A DNA stretch of 64,000 bases from Haloferax litoreum (GCF_009674605.1 NZ_WKJO01000001.1:2852001-2916000), one strand, 5' to 3'. Positions 50,424 through 59,106 are shown, numbered from the stretch's first letter. A program made the numbers and translations. Notes: generated from the sequence alone by a model not told the origin.

Positions 50424-51182
50424 ATGCAGGGACAAGCGCAACAACAGGCGTACGACCGCGGGATTACAATCTTCTCGCCGGATGGTCGACTCTATCAGGT
50501 CGAGTACGCTCGTGAGGCCGTCAAGCGCGGCACCGCGAGCATCGGTGTGCGAACGTCCGAGGGCGTCGTCCTCGCGGCGGACAAACGCTCTCGCTCGCCG
50601 CTGATGGAACCGACGAGCGTCGAGAAGATTCACAAGGCGGACGACCACATCGGTATCGCGAGCGCCGGCCACGTCGCCGACGCCCGCCAACTCATCGACT
50701 TCGCCCGTCGCCAGTCGCAGGTCAACCGCCTCCGCTACGGCGAACCCATCGGTATCGAGACACTGACCAAGGAAGTCACCGACCACATCCAGCAGTACAC
50801 GCAGGTCGGCGGTGCCCGCCCGTTCGGTGTGGCCCTCCTCATCGGTGGCGTCGAAAACGGCACCCCGCGCCTCTACGAGACGGACCCCTCGGGGACGCCC
50901 TACGAGTGGAAGGCCGTCGCAATCGGTGCGGACCGCGGCGACCACCAAGAACACCTCGAAGAGAACTACCGCGACGACCTGACCCTCGAAGACGGCATCG
51001 CGCTGGCACTCGAAGCCATCGCCTCCACCAACGAGGACGGCATCTCACCCGACGGCGTCGACGTGGCGACGGTCTCGTCTGAGTCCGAACGCTTCGTCGA
51101 ACTGTCGAACGAGGATATCGAAGACCACCTCGTCGCCAACGACCTGCTGGCGACCGAGGAAGACGAGACCGAAGACGAGTAA
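50424..51182 (+). CDS. psmA: Proteasome alpha subunit
   Basis: Structural alpha ring subunit of the 20S proteasome, gate and docking surface for the PAN ATPase. The 252-residue protein has the alpha signature YDRGITIFSPDGRLYQVEYAREAVKRG (in parts), with no catalytic N-terminal Thr. The C-terminal acidic tail is characteristic of haloarchaeal PsmA. From memory it corresponds to PsmA1 (HVO_1091) of H. volcanii. It closes the rnp3-methyltransferase-rnp2 unit and is followed by a terminator-like palindrome. Confidence 0.96.
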   Translation: MQGQAQQQAYDRGITIFSPDGRLYQVEYAREAVKRGTASIGVRTSEGVVLAADKRSRSPLMEPTSVEKIHKADDHIGIASAGHVADARQLIDFARRQSQVNRLRYGEPIGIETLTKEVTDHIQQYTQVGGARPFGVALLIGGVENGTPRLYETDPSGTPYEWKAVAIGADRGDHQEHLEENYRDDLTLEDGIALALEAIASTNEDGISPDGVDVATVSSESERFVELSNEDIEDHLVANDLLATEEDETEDE

Positions 51183-51192
51183 ACCGCTTCCC

Positions 51193-51213
51193 GCGGTACC
51201 GCGTATTCTTCTT
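51193..51213 (+). terminator. Perfect palindrome and T-rich tail after psmA
   Basis: CGCGGTACCGCG at 51193-51204 is a perfect 12-base palindrome 10 bases after the psmA stop. It is followed by TATTCTTCTT (about 51205-51214). A GC-rich inverted repeat with a T-rich tail is compatible with transcription end of the psmA operon. Confidence 0.4.
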
Positions 51214-51356
51214 CGTACCGACCCGACACGTCGCTATCGGTGATTCTGTCGTTTCATCGATGAGACTGTGTCGCCACTCCCCAGTGTGGGTCGTCGCCAG
51301 CACACTCAGACGGTAAAATACGGCACCGAATCGGTGATTCGGTCGCGTCGGTGGCG

Positions 51357-51710
51357 TTAGTATTCCTCGTAGGCGAGGTTCATCAGCCACTGCGAGAATG
51401 CGTTACTGTTCGCGTTTATCTCCTCTTCTCCGATGAACGGCGAGAGCATGTCGCCCGCCATGAGCATCGAGAAGTCGAGGTCGCGCGCGGCGGGTTCGAG
51501 GTAGTAGGTGGTGTGCCCGTTGTAGACGGCCTGCGTCCGCTTGATGAGGTCGAGCGACTCCAGAACCTCTGCGATACGGCTTCCCTTGCGGGAGGAGATA
51601 TCGAGTTCTTTCCAGAAGTCACTCTGATGGATGCCGCCCGACTCGCGGATGAGTTCGAGTCCCGCGCGCTCGTCGGAAGAAAGGTCGGATTCGGCTTCGC
51701 TCGCGCTCAT
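51357..51710 (-). CDS. Haloarchaeal winged-helix regulator
   Basis: A 117-residue protein with a winged-helix fold from about residue 12: LSSDERAGLELIRESGGIHQSDFWKEL, SRKGSRIAEVLESLDLIKR as recognition helix, and a wing with THYLEP-like strands (HTTYYLEPAAR). The final 35 residues form an amphipathic helix, possibly for dimerisation or effector binding. The start ATG 51710 is chosen because the upstream part of the longer frame is basic and non-conserved. It is convergent with psmA's transcript, with 174 bases between. The target is unknown. Confidence 0.75.
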   Translation of the reverse strand: MSASEAESDLSSDERAGLELIRESGGIHQSDFWKELDISSRKGSRIAEVLESLDLIKRTQAVYNGHTTYYLEPAARDLDFSMLMAGDMLSPFIGEEEINANSNAFSQWLMNLAYEEY

Positions 51711-51735
51711 ACAATCTACACGTCGGGCGAGCGGT

Positions 51736-52488
51736 TTAATGCTGACGTTCGACCGGTTCGAAGGCGTTCTGACACGGCGGGCCATCGGCGAATTCGTACG
51801 ACTGCCCTTCGTTTCCGAGTGTGATGAGCGACGACGAACGAGTGCCAAATCGACCCTCTGGGTCGTGGACGCAGACGCCGAACTCGTGGTCACCGAGCGC
51901 ATCCGCCGCCCGGTCACGCCACGCACCCATCGACTCACTCGGTTCCGGTTGGAGCGCTTCCCAGAGACGGCGGGCGTTGTCGGCCTGCATCTCACCTCGC
52001 TCGGGGTGTCGCGCCGGGACGAACCACGAGTCCGGCGTCCCGACGTTGACGACGACGTGGACGCCGGGGTCGAAGCTTCGAACCGACAGGCTCCCGTCCC
52101 ACTCGAAGTACAGCGCGGCGTTCTCGTCGGCGACGACGAGGTTGAATCCGTCGTACGTGTGTTCGTCTACGGAGTGTTCGACGAATCGTGCGGCGTCCTC
52201 CGCCGTCTCGTGGCGCAGTGCGTCGCGGACGAGGTGCCCGCGAGAACGCTCGCCGCCGCCATCCACCTCGACCCAGCGGTTCGTGATGCCGACGAACACG
52301 CCGGCGTCGTTGTGGCCGACCCACGTACCGCCCGCCTCTGCATCGCGCGGGGCGACTATCGCGGGGCCATCGCCGTCGTCCCATCGCTGCGGCGGTTCAG
52401 CGGGCCTGTCGAGCAGTTCGTCGCGGTTGGCGGCGACGACGACGGGTGCGTCTTCGAACACCTGCCACGCGAGGATGAGTGTACACAC
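51736..52488 (-). CDS. NRDE/TANGO2 family protein
   Basis: A 250-residue member of the NRDE (TANGO2) family. The opening MCTLILAWQVFEDAPVVVAA followed by NRDELLDRPAEPP is diagnostic; further markers are WVGHNDAGVFVGITNRW and VVVNVGTPDSWF. The invariant Cys2 hints at an Ntn-hydrolase-like nucleophile. The family is widespread; human TANGO2 deficiency affects lipid and haem metabolism, and the biochemical activity is still unclear. It is 25 bases from the regulator gene on the same strand. Confidence 0.9.
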   Translation of the reverse strand: MCTLILAWQVFEDAPVVVAANRDELLDRPAEPPQRWDDGDGPAIVAPRDAEAGGTWVGHNDAGVFVGITNRWVEVDGGGERSRGHLVRDALRHETAEDAARFVEHSVDEHTYDGFNLVVADENAALYFEWDGSLSVRSFDPGVHVVVNVGTPDSWFVPARHPERGEMQADNARRLWEALQPEPSESMGAWRDRAADALGDHEFGVCVHDPEGRFGTRSSSLITLGNEGQSYEFADGPPCQNAFEPVERQH

Positions 52489-52571
52489 GACTGGAGGTAG
52501 GTGCCCAGGGTGGAAAAATATCTGTTTCGGGGACGGTCACTCCCATCGCTCTGGGTTTATTCGCGCAGCAA

Positions 52572-52754
52572 TCACTCGTCCGACAACTCCTCGACCCGTG
52601 CTTCTAACGCTTCGACACGCTGTTCGAGGTCGTCATCCGGTCTCGACACCCATGCGAGAATCGACTTCACTGCGAGTCCTCCGACGAGAACGAGGACCAC
52701 CACGAACGGGACGGCGATTGCGAGAACTGCGGGGAACTGCGTCGGGAGGGCCAT
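52572..52754 (-). CDS. Small membrane protein with C-terminal coiled coil
   Basis: A 60-residue protein starting MALPTQFPAVLAIAVPFVVV. One hydrophobic helix (about residues 10-32) is followed by SILAWVSRPDDDLE and an acidic amphipathic helix EQRVEALEARVEEL that can form a coiled coil. The cytoplasmic coil could mediate oligomerisation. ATG 52754 gives a better hydrophobic start than the in-frame ATG at 52781. The family is unknown to me; similar short anchors exist in many haloarchaea. Confidence 0.55.
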   Translation of the reverse strand: MALPTQFPAVLAIAVPFVVVLVLVGGLAVKSILAWVSRPDDDLEQRVEALEARVEELSDE

Positions 52755-52790
52755 ACCCGTAATCCTCTGACGACGTGTCAAAAAGTGTGA

Positions 52791-55238
52791 CTACTCGTCG
52801 TCTTCGAACCGACTCAGGTCACGCGACGCGAGTGCGACGTTCACTGCCGCGACGTTCTCCGGCACGTCGTGGACGCGAACGATGTCTGCACCTCTGTCGG
52901 CGGCGATGGCCGTCCCGGCGATGGTCGCCGCGAGGTTGTCACCCGTCTCTTCGCCGACGAGCGAGAACATCGATTTGTGTGAGTGGCCGACGAGGACTGG
53001 ACACCCGAGTGCCGAGAACTCGTCGATGCGGTCGAGCAGTTCGAAGTTCTCGGCGCTGGACTTCCCGAATCCGAGGCCGGGGTCGACGATGATGTTGTGC
53101 CGCGGGATACCCGCTTTCTCGGCGAGGAGGACGCGTTCTGTGAGTTCGTCGATGACGTCTTCGACCACGTCGTCGTAGTCGATGTCTTTGTCCGGAATCA
53201 CCGGCGCGTCGATGCTGTGCATCACGATGACCGGCGCGTCTCGTTCGGCGGCGAGGAAGCGCATCTCGGGGTCTTCGAGGCCGGTCACGTCGTTGAGGAT
53301 GTCTGCCCCGGCGTCGAGGGCCGCCTCGGCGACGGCGGCCTTCCGGGTGTCGACCGAGACGAGCGCATCGAGGTCCGAAATCGCCTCGATGACGGGCGTG
53401 ACGCGACGAATCTCCTCGTCTACCGGGACCGCTTCTGCGCCGGGGCGGGTGCTCTCGCCGCCGACGTCGATGATATCGACGCCGGCGTCGACCATCGCCT
53501 GCGCCTGAGTGACGGCGTCGTCGATGTCGTAGAATTGACCGCCGTCGTGGAAACTGTCCGGTGTGACGTTGAGGATGCCCATGACGGCAGTGCCGTCTCC
53601 CCACGGGTAGTCGTGGGACCGAATGGCGTCACCAATACCGACGCTCGCTCGAATCTCGTCGGCGAGTTCTGCGAGGGCGTACGGTCGGTCTCGAAGAGTC
53701 GCGGTGAGCCGTTCGAATTGGTCCAGCGTCGCCATCAACACCACGTCGACAAGTTCACCGCCATCGCTGTGGCCCGAAATCGCGCACTCGCCGCCGATGG
53801 CGAGGAGTTCTTCTCGGAGAACCGCTGCTTGGCGGCCCTGCACGCGGGTTCGAATCGTTCGGAAGACGCCCTTCTCAGCACGCTTCGCATCCGCGGGAGC
53901 GACGTGTACTCGTTCGAGCGTCTCGCGCGCGTCGTCGAGCGTTCGGTGCCTCTTCGGAATCATCGCCCGTGTCCACGTCGTCCGCGCCTCGGCGACGACG
54001 TACAACGACCCGACGACGAGGATGCAGTCGTCCGCTGTCGCGTGCTTCCGTGCCCGTGGGAGCGCGGACGCGACTGCGTCTCCTGTGTGTACGTCGTCGA
54101 TGCCGGTTCGCTCGAAGACCGCAGAGAGGATTTCGGGGTCTTCGGCCCGTGAAATATCGGCGTGGCAGGTGACGACGGAGGAAACGTCGGGGAGGGCCTC
54201 GACCATCTCCCGGTGGTCCTTGTCGTGCATCGCTCCGTAGACGAGGTGCAAGTCGTCGTAGTCGAATTCGTCGAGGACCGTCGCCAACTGGGCGCACGCG
54301 TCGGGGTTGTGCGCGCCGTCGAGGACGACCATCGGGTCGGTAGACATGACTTCGAATCTGCCGGGCCAGTGTGCGTTCCGAAGGCCGCGGTGAATCGCGT
54401 CGGCGGAGATATCCGGGGCAACCTGTCGAGCGAGCGCAACCGCGATACCGGCGTTACGGGCTTGATAGGCACCCAACAACGGGATTCTGAGGTCGAGCGT
54501 CTCGTCGTCGATTTCGACGGTGACGGCCGCCTCTTGATGGTTCACGCGACCACCGTACGTGGCCCGAACGTCGGCGTCCGACCCGTCGTTGCCGACGGTC
54601 AGCACGTCACCGACTTCGCCACGGATGACGCCCAGCGCCTCGTCGGTGGCCCCCGTCACGAGCGGTGCATCTGTGGGTGCGACTGCGGCTTTCGTCCGCG
54701 CAATCTCTTCGATGGTGTCGCCGAGGACCGCCGTGTGTTCCAGCGAGACGTTGGTGACGGCACTTGCGATGGGGGCGACGACGCTCGTCGCGTCGAGTTC
54801 ACCACCCATGCCGACTTCGAGGACTGCGACGTCGACGTCCGCTTCCGCGAAATACCAGATTCCGAGGGCTGTCATCGTCTCGAAGAACGTGAGTGGTTCG
54901 CCGTCGGCGGCGCGTTCGACCAGATAGGGTTTCGCTTCGGCGACGAACGCCGTCAGCGCGGACTCGGGTATCTTTCGACCGTCCACGCGGATGCGTTCGC
55001 GGATGTCGTCGAAGTGAGGTGAGGTGTAGAGACCGACGCTCTGGCCCGATTCGCGGAGCGTCGACTCCAGCATCCGGGCGGTACTTCCCTTTCCGTTCGA
55101 CCCCGCGACCTGCACGAACGAGACTCCCTCGTGGGGGTCACCGAGGTGAGAGAGTAACCGCTGAATCGACTCGGTCCCCGGCTTGACCTGGAAGCGCCGG
55201 AGGTCGAAAAGGAAGTTCACCGCCTCGTGGTACTCCAT
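52791..55238 (-). CDS. folCP: Folate bifunctional enzyme FolC-FolP (folCP)
   Basis: A fusion of 815 residues. Residues 1 to about 415 are dihydrofolate/folylpolyglutamate synthase (FolC: QVAGSNGKGSTARML P-loop, MGGELDATSV, VVLDGAHNPDA). About 110 further residues form a linker domain. The last 285 residues are dihydropteroate synthase (FolP: VMGILNVTPDSFHDGG, GGESTRPGAE, DPGLGFGKS, HSHKSMFSL). The two enzymes make pteroate and add glutamate, so one gene serves two consecutive folate steps. ATG 55238 is used; ATG 55244 is possible. The fusion is known from haloarchaea. Confidence 0.95.
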   Translation of the reverse strand: MEYHEAVNFLFDLRRFQVKPGTESIQRLLSHLGDPHEGVSFVQVAGSNGKGSTARMLESTLRESGQSVGLYTSPHFDDIRERIRVDGRKIPESALTAFVAEAKPYLVERAADGEPLTFFETMTALGIWYFAEADVDVAVLEVGMGGELDATSVVAPIASAVTNVSLEHTAVLGDTIEEIARTKAAVAPTDAPLVTGATDEALGVIRGEVGDVLTVGNDGSDADVRATYGGRVNHQEAAVTVEIDDETLDLRIPLLGAYQARNAGIAVALARQVAPDISADAIHRGLRNAHWPGRFEVMSTDPMVVLDGAHNPDACAQLATVLDEFDYDDLHLVYGAMHDKDHREMVEALPDVSSVVTCHADISRAEDPEILSAVFERTGIDDVHTGDAVASALPRARKHATADDCILVVGSLYVVAEARTTWTRAMIPKRHRTLDDARETLERVHVAPADAKRAEKGVFRTIRTRVQGRQAAVLREELLAIGGECAISGHSDGGELVDVVLMATLDQFERLTATLRDRPYALAELADEIRASVGIGDAIRSHDYPWGDGTAVMGILNVTPDSFHDGGQFYDIDDAVTQAQAMVDAGVDIIDVGGESTRPGAEAVPVDEEIRRVTPVIEAISDLDALVSVDTRKAAVAEAALDAGADILNDVTGLEDPEMRFLAAERDAPVIVMHSIDAPVIPDKDIDYDDVVEDVIDELTERVLLAEKAGIPRHNIIVDPGLGFGKSSAENFELLDRIDEFSALGCPVLVGHSHKSMFSLVGEETGDNLAATIAGTAIAADRGADIVRVHDVPENVAAVNVALASRDLSRFEDDE

Positions 55239-55300
55239 ACGCAAAAAACCCGCACGGTGGGCTTAGGCCTAACGCTCCGTGGCCACCGTCTCGTCCCGCG

Positions 55301-55729
55301 TTACTCGTCGATGTGGACGACGAGAACCGGCCGCTTCGCGTTCTCGACGACGCGTTCGGTGACGCTGCCGAGCGACGTGAGTTTGTCGCGTCCGGTCCGC
55401 CCGTGCGTCCCCATCACGACCACGTCGACGTCGTGTTCGTCGGCGTATTCGAGGATGACTCGGTGCGGCACGCCTTCTCGGACTGCCGTCGTCGTCTCGC
55501 ACTTGCCTTTGCACTCCGCGGCGCACTTTTCGACGGCGTCTACCGCATCGTCTCGAAGCGCCTGAATGACGGCGTCCTGTTGGTCGCCACCGGCGGCGAG
55601 GTAGACGCGTTGGTCGACGACCGAGAGGACGTGAACCGTCGAGTTGGCACCGGCGAGTTCGAGTGCGTGTTCGATAGCCTGCATCGTTCCCGGACTGCCG
55701 TCAGTCGGGACCAGAATATCCTCGTACAT
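55301..55729 (-). CDS. Universal stress protein, UspA family
   Basis: A 142-residue nucleotide-binding alpha/beta protein. It starts MYEDILVPTDGSPGTMQAIE, has VVMGTHGRTGRDKL (the G-x2-G-x9-GS ATP-type motif) and ends GSVTERVVENAKRPVLVVHI. An unusual Cys pair sits in CAAECKGKC near the middle. The MYED start at 55729 is chosen over MGMYED at 55735, which differ by two residues. It lies between folCP and purNH, all on the minus strand but with long gaps, so it is likely a separate unit. Confidence 0.88.
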   Translation of the reverse strand: MYEDILVPTDGSPGTMQAIEHALELAGANSTVHVLSVVDQRVYLAAGGDQQDAVIQALRDDAVDAVEKCAAECKGKCETTTAVREGVPHRVILEYADEHDVDVVVMGTHGRTGRDKLTSLGSVTERVVENAKRPVLVVHIDE

Positions 55730-55895
55730 ACCCATGTGTTCTCCTCGCCGACACTTGAAGCATCGCGTTGGTTCAAGAAGTTGGGAACGGGGATTGGAGA
55801 AGAACGGGCGGTTTGGGCGGACTGGATTCAGAATGTGGGTTTGGTGGACTGGCTTGAGGAACTCGTTCGCATTGCTCGCTCGTTCCTCAAGTCGC

Positions 55896-55920
55896 GTGAG
55901 ACGCGCTTCGCGCGCCTCAC
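55896..55920. repeat. GC-rich 11-bp stem hairpin after purNH
   Basis: A 25-base inverted repeat: 11-base arms starting GTGAG and ending CTCAC around a three-base loop, with one mismatch (a possible G-U pair in RNA). It lies about 25 bases after the purNH stop on the minus strand and is a candidate 3' structure for that transcript. Confidence 0.45.
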
Positions 55921-55924
55921 TGAC

Positions 55925-55961
55925 TTCCGCCACTCCTTCGCTTCGCTCAGTCGTGGCGGAA
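55925..55961. repeat. Inverted repeat spanning the purNH stop codon
   Basis: TTCCGCCAC at 55925-55933 and GTGGCGGAA at 55953-55961 form a perfect nine-base inverted repeat around a 19-base spacer. It includes the purNH stop codon at 55947 and the last few codons. With the hairpin at 55896 it makes a compact two-stem element. Confidence 0.4.
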
Positions 55962-57524
55962 GCACCGCTGTCCGGTGAACACCATCGCAATCCCACGCTC
56001 GTCACACGCCTCGATGACCTTCTCGTCGTTGACCGACCCACCGGGCTGGATGACCGCCTCGATACCCGCGTCGGCCGCCTTCTCGACGCCGTCCGGGAAC
56101 GGGAAGAACGCGTCAGAGGCCATGACGGCCCCCTGCGCGTCCTTGCCCTCGGCGTGTTCTTCGGCCTTCATCGCGGCGAGTTCGACCGCGTCGACGCGGG
56201 AGACCTGTCCCATGCCGACGCCAACCGTCTCAGTTCCGTTGGCGAAGAGAATCCCGTTGGACTTCACGTGCTTCAGGACCTTCCACGCGAACAGCATCGT
56301 CTCTAACTGCTCGTCAGTCGGTTCCTTCTCGGTGACGACTTCGAGGTCGTCGAGCGTCGGCGTCCAGAGGTCACGCTCCTGAACGAGTCGGCCGCCGACG
56401 AGTGCTTTCTCGGTGTAGGTCTCGGTTCGCTCGCCGAGTTCTCCGACGTCGAGGACGCGGAGGTTCTTCTTCTCGGTCAGCACGTCGAGGGCGTCGTCGG
56501 TGTAGCCCGGAGCGACGACGACTTCCTTGAACGAGTCCACGACGAGTTCGGCCGTCTCGGCGTCGCACTCACGGTTGAGGGCGACGATGCCACCGAAGGC
56601 GCTCATCGGGTCCGTGGCGAGTGCGTCAGCGTAGGCCTCCGCGAGGGTGTCCGCGGTGGCACATCCGGCGGGGTTCGTGTGCTTGATGACCGCGGCGGCG
56701 GGTTCGTCGAACTCCTTGATGAGGTTCAACGCACCGTCGGCGTCGTTGTAGTTGTTGTACGAGAGGCCCTTCGCGCCCTCGTTGAGTTGTGGTGCGCCGA
56801 CCACCGACGCCTCGTCGCACGTCTCGTCTACGTAGACGGCGGCGTCCTGATGCGGGTTCTCGCCGTAGCGAAGCGTGTCGTAGCGGTCTTCGGAGGTGAG
56901 ACGACGTTCTGGGAGGCCAGCATCCACGTCGCCCTCGATGGTGACGCCGTCGTCGTCGACGGTCACGCGACCCTCGGCGAACCAGCGGACAGCGCGCGGG
57001 TACGCCTTGAACTCGGCCTCGTAGAGGACGCGGTTCTTCAGGGCGTCTTCGTCGTCGTCCGTGTAGACGGGGACTGCTTCCTGCGTCACGATTGGGCCGG
57101 CGTCGACTTCCTCGTTGACGACGTGGACCGTACACCCGGTCGTCTTCACGCCGGCGTCGAGAACCTGCTCGTGGGCGTTCATGCCGGGGAACGAGGGCAG
57201 GAGCGACGGGTGAACGTTGAGCGTCATCGGTGCCGCGTCGAGGAACGTGGCGGTGAGGACGCGCATGTATCCGTCGAGACAGACGAGGTCGAAGTCGTAG
57301 TCGGAGAGGGCGTCGAGAATACGCTCTTCGTGCGACTCGCGGGACTCGTCGTCGCCGCGTTCGACGACTTCCGTTGGGATTCCCTGCTCGTCCGCCCAGT
57401 CGAGGATGGGTGCGTCGGCGTGGTTCGAGACGACGACGCCGAGTTCTGCCCCGCCGGGGGTGCTGTCGGCGATGTTGCGAAGGTTTCGTCCACGGTTGCT
57501 CGCGAGACCGGCGATGGTGACCAT
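55947..57524 (-). CDS. purNH: Bifunctional PurN-PurH (GAR and AICAR transformylase)
   Basis: A 525-residue fusion. Residues 1 to about 195 are glycinamide ribonucleotide formyltransferase (PurN: LASNRGRNLRNI, NVHPSLLPSFPG and DAGPIVTQ give the Asn, His and Asp active-site residues). Residues about 205-525 are AICAR formyltransferase (PurH C-domain: ENPHQDAAVY, AVIKHTNPAGCA with the KHxNP motif). The usual IMP cyclohydrolase N-domain is absent, so that step must come from a separate enzyme (PurO in archaea). Formyl-folate is the likely donor, tying it to the nearby folCP. ATG 57524 is chosen over 57569. Confidence 0.93.
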   Translation of the reverse strand: MVTIAGLASNRGRNLRNIADSTPGGAELGVVVSNHADAPILDWADEQGIPTEVVERGDDESRESHEERILDALSDYDFDLVCLDGYMRVLTATFLDAAPMTLNVHPSLLPSFPGMNAHEQVLDAGVKTTGCTVHVVNEEVDAGPIVTQEAVPVYTDDDEDALKNRVLYEAEFKAYPRAVRWFAEGRVTVDDDGVTIEGDVDAGLPERRLTSEDRYDTLRYGENPHQDAAVYVDETCDEASVVGAPQLNEGAKGLSYNNYNDADGALNLIKEFDEPAAAVIKHTNPAGCATADTLAEAYADALATDPMSAFGGIVALNRECDAETAELVVDSFKEVVVAPGYTDDALDVLTEKKNLRVLDVGELGERTETYTEKALVGGRLVQERDLWTPTLDDLEVVTEKEPTDEQLETMLFAWKVLKHVKSNGILFANGTETVGVGMGQVSRVDAVELAAMKAEEHAEGKDAQGAVMASDAFFPFPDGVEKAADAGIEAVIQPGGSVNDEKVIEACDERGIAMVFTGQRCFRHD

Positions 57525-57714
57525 GTGGAGATGGCGTGTCGCGGGCCTCAAAGTGATTGCGGTCCTCACTCTCCAAAGTATACTCGATTATGCATATGTC
57601 GTTCCGAAGAACCGGATTGTGTGCACCCCGATATTCACACACGTGCTCATATTCGGATTTTGGTACGGACGCGAACCCCCGGCGTTTAACCCATCCCACC
57701 GAGACGGGTCACCC
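57525..57714. promoter_or_regulatory. Divergent control region of purNH and purB
   Basis: A 190-base region between the start codons of two divergent purine genes. It includes the string ATGCATATGT at 57590-57599, an AT-rich dip around 57575-57600, and another AT-rich stretch near 57634-57665. Promoters for both genes are expected here. The string resembles one in the purA upstream region. Confidence 0.4.
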
Positions 57715-59106
57715 ATGACCGACGCCGACCGGAACGACCCGCTCTACGCGGTGTCCCCGCTCGACGGGCGCTACGCCTCTCGCACCGCACCACTCGCACC
57801 GCACGTGAGCGAGGCCGCACTCATGCGTGCTCGCGTACAGGTAGAAGTCGAATACCTCGTCGCACTCGCCGACCTCGACGCGACGCCACTCGAACTGCCC
57901 GAACCGGAACGGAACGACCTTCGGGCACTCTACGAGGAGTTCGACGCCGACGACGCGGCACTCGTGAAACGTCTCGAAGTCGACGGCGCAGAAGGCTACA
58001 CCGCGACGAATCACGACGTGAAGGCCGTCGAATACTTCATCCGGACCGAGACGCCCGAGTCCATCCACCCGTGGATTCACTTCGGCCTGACTTCCGAGGA
58101 CGTGAACAATCTCTCGCACCGCCTGATGACGAAGGGTGCCGTCGAGGAAGTCCTCGTTCCCGAGATACGTGAGGTACGCGACGAACTCGTCGCCCTCGCA
58201 CAGGAGTACCGCGACGTGCCGATGCTCGCCCGAACTCACGGCCAACCCGCGACGCCGACGACGTTCGGTAAGGAGATGGCAGTCTACGCGTCCCGTCTGG
58301 GGCGCGCGCTGGCCCGTGTCGAGGCCGCGAGCGACGCTCTCGTGGGGAAACTCGCCGGGGCGTCGGGTACCTACGCGGCCCACGTCGCCGCGTACCCCGA
58401 CGTGAATTGGCGGGCGTTCTCCCGCGAGTTCGTCTCGTCGCTCGGTCTGGAACACGTCCCACTCGCCACGCAGGTCAACCCCTGTGACGACCTCGCGGCA
58501 CTGTTCGACGCGTTCCGCGGCGTCAACAACGTCGTCGTGGACCTCGACCTCGACGCGTGGCTCTACATCTCCGACCGGTACCTCGGCCAAGAGACCGTCG
58601 AAGGAGAGACGGGGTCGTCGACGATGCCGCACAAAGTCAACCCAATCGACTTCGAGAACTCCGAGGGCAACCTCTCGAAGGCGAACTCGGACCTGACGTT
58701 CCTCGCGGACTACGTCACGACGTCGCGTCTCCAGCGCGACCTGTCGGACTCCACGGTCAAACGGAACATCGGCGCGGCGTTCGCCCACTGCCTCATCGGC
58801 TACAAGAAGACGCAGGCCGGCCTCGGAAAGGTCGTGCCGAACGAACACGTCATGCGCGAGGAACTGGACGACATGCCGGCTATCATCGGCGAGGCAGTCC
58901 AGACGATTCTCCGCCGTGAGGGCGACACGCAGGCGTACGAACGCGTGAAAGAACTCACGCGCGGCCGTGACGTGACGCTCTCGGACTTCCACGACCTGTT
59001 CGAAGACCTCGACGTAGACGAGACGACGCGCGAGGAACTGCTCGCGCTCACGCCCGCGACGTACGTCGGTCTGGCGGACGAACTCGTCGGCGACGTAGAC
59101 GAGTAA
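57715..59106 (+). CDS. purB: Adenylosuccinate lyase
   Basis: Cleaves adenylosuccinate to AMP and fumarate and the SAICAR step of purine synthesis. The 463-residue protein has the fumarase/aspartase signature GSSTMPHKVNP (catalytic Ser loop) near residue 300, TSEDVNNLSH and ARTHGQPATPTTFGKE. The opening YAVSPLDGRYASRT is diagnostic of PurB. ATG 57715 is chosen; the longer frame overlaps the upstream promoter. It completes the set with purA and purNH in this window. Confidence 0.96.
   Translation: MTDADRNDPLYAVSPLDGRYASRTAPLAPHVSEAALMRARVQVEVEYLVALADLDATPLELPEPERNDLRALYEEFDADDAALVKRLEVDGAEGYTATNHDVKAVEYFIRTETPESIHPWIHFGLTSEDVNNLSHRLMTKGAVEEVLVPEIREVRDELVALAQEYRDVPMLARTHGQPATPTTFGKEMAVYASRLGRALARVEAASDALVGKLAGASGTYAAHVAAYPDVNWRAFSREFVSSLGLEHVPLATQVNPCDDLAALFDAFRGVNNVVVDLDLDAWLYISDRYLGQETVEGETGSSTMPHKVNPIDFENSEGNLSKANSDLTFLADYVTTSRLQRDLSDSTVKRNIGAAFAHCLIGYKKTQAGLGKVVPNEHVMREELDDMPAIIGEAVQTILRREGDTQAYERVKELTRGRDVTLSDFHDLFEDLDVDETTREELLALTPATYVGLADELVGDVDE

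Noticed and set aside
52983..54152. A 389-codon plus-strand frame opposite folCP
   Set aside because: Antisense shadow; residues mirror the codon pattern of the folate gene.
55740..55960. Possible insertion-sequence remnant at the end of purNH
   Set aside because: There are inverted repeats but no transposase fragment, no target duplication that I can see, and the purNH end is intact; recorded as hairpins only.
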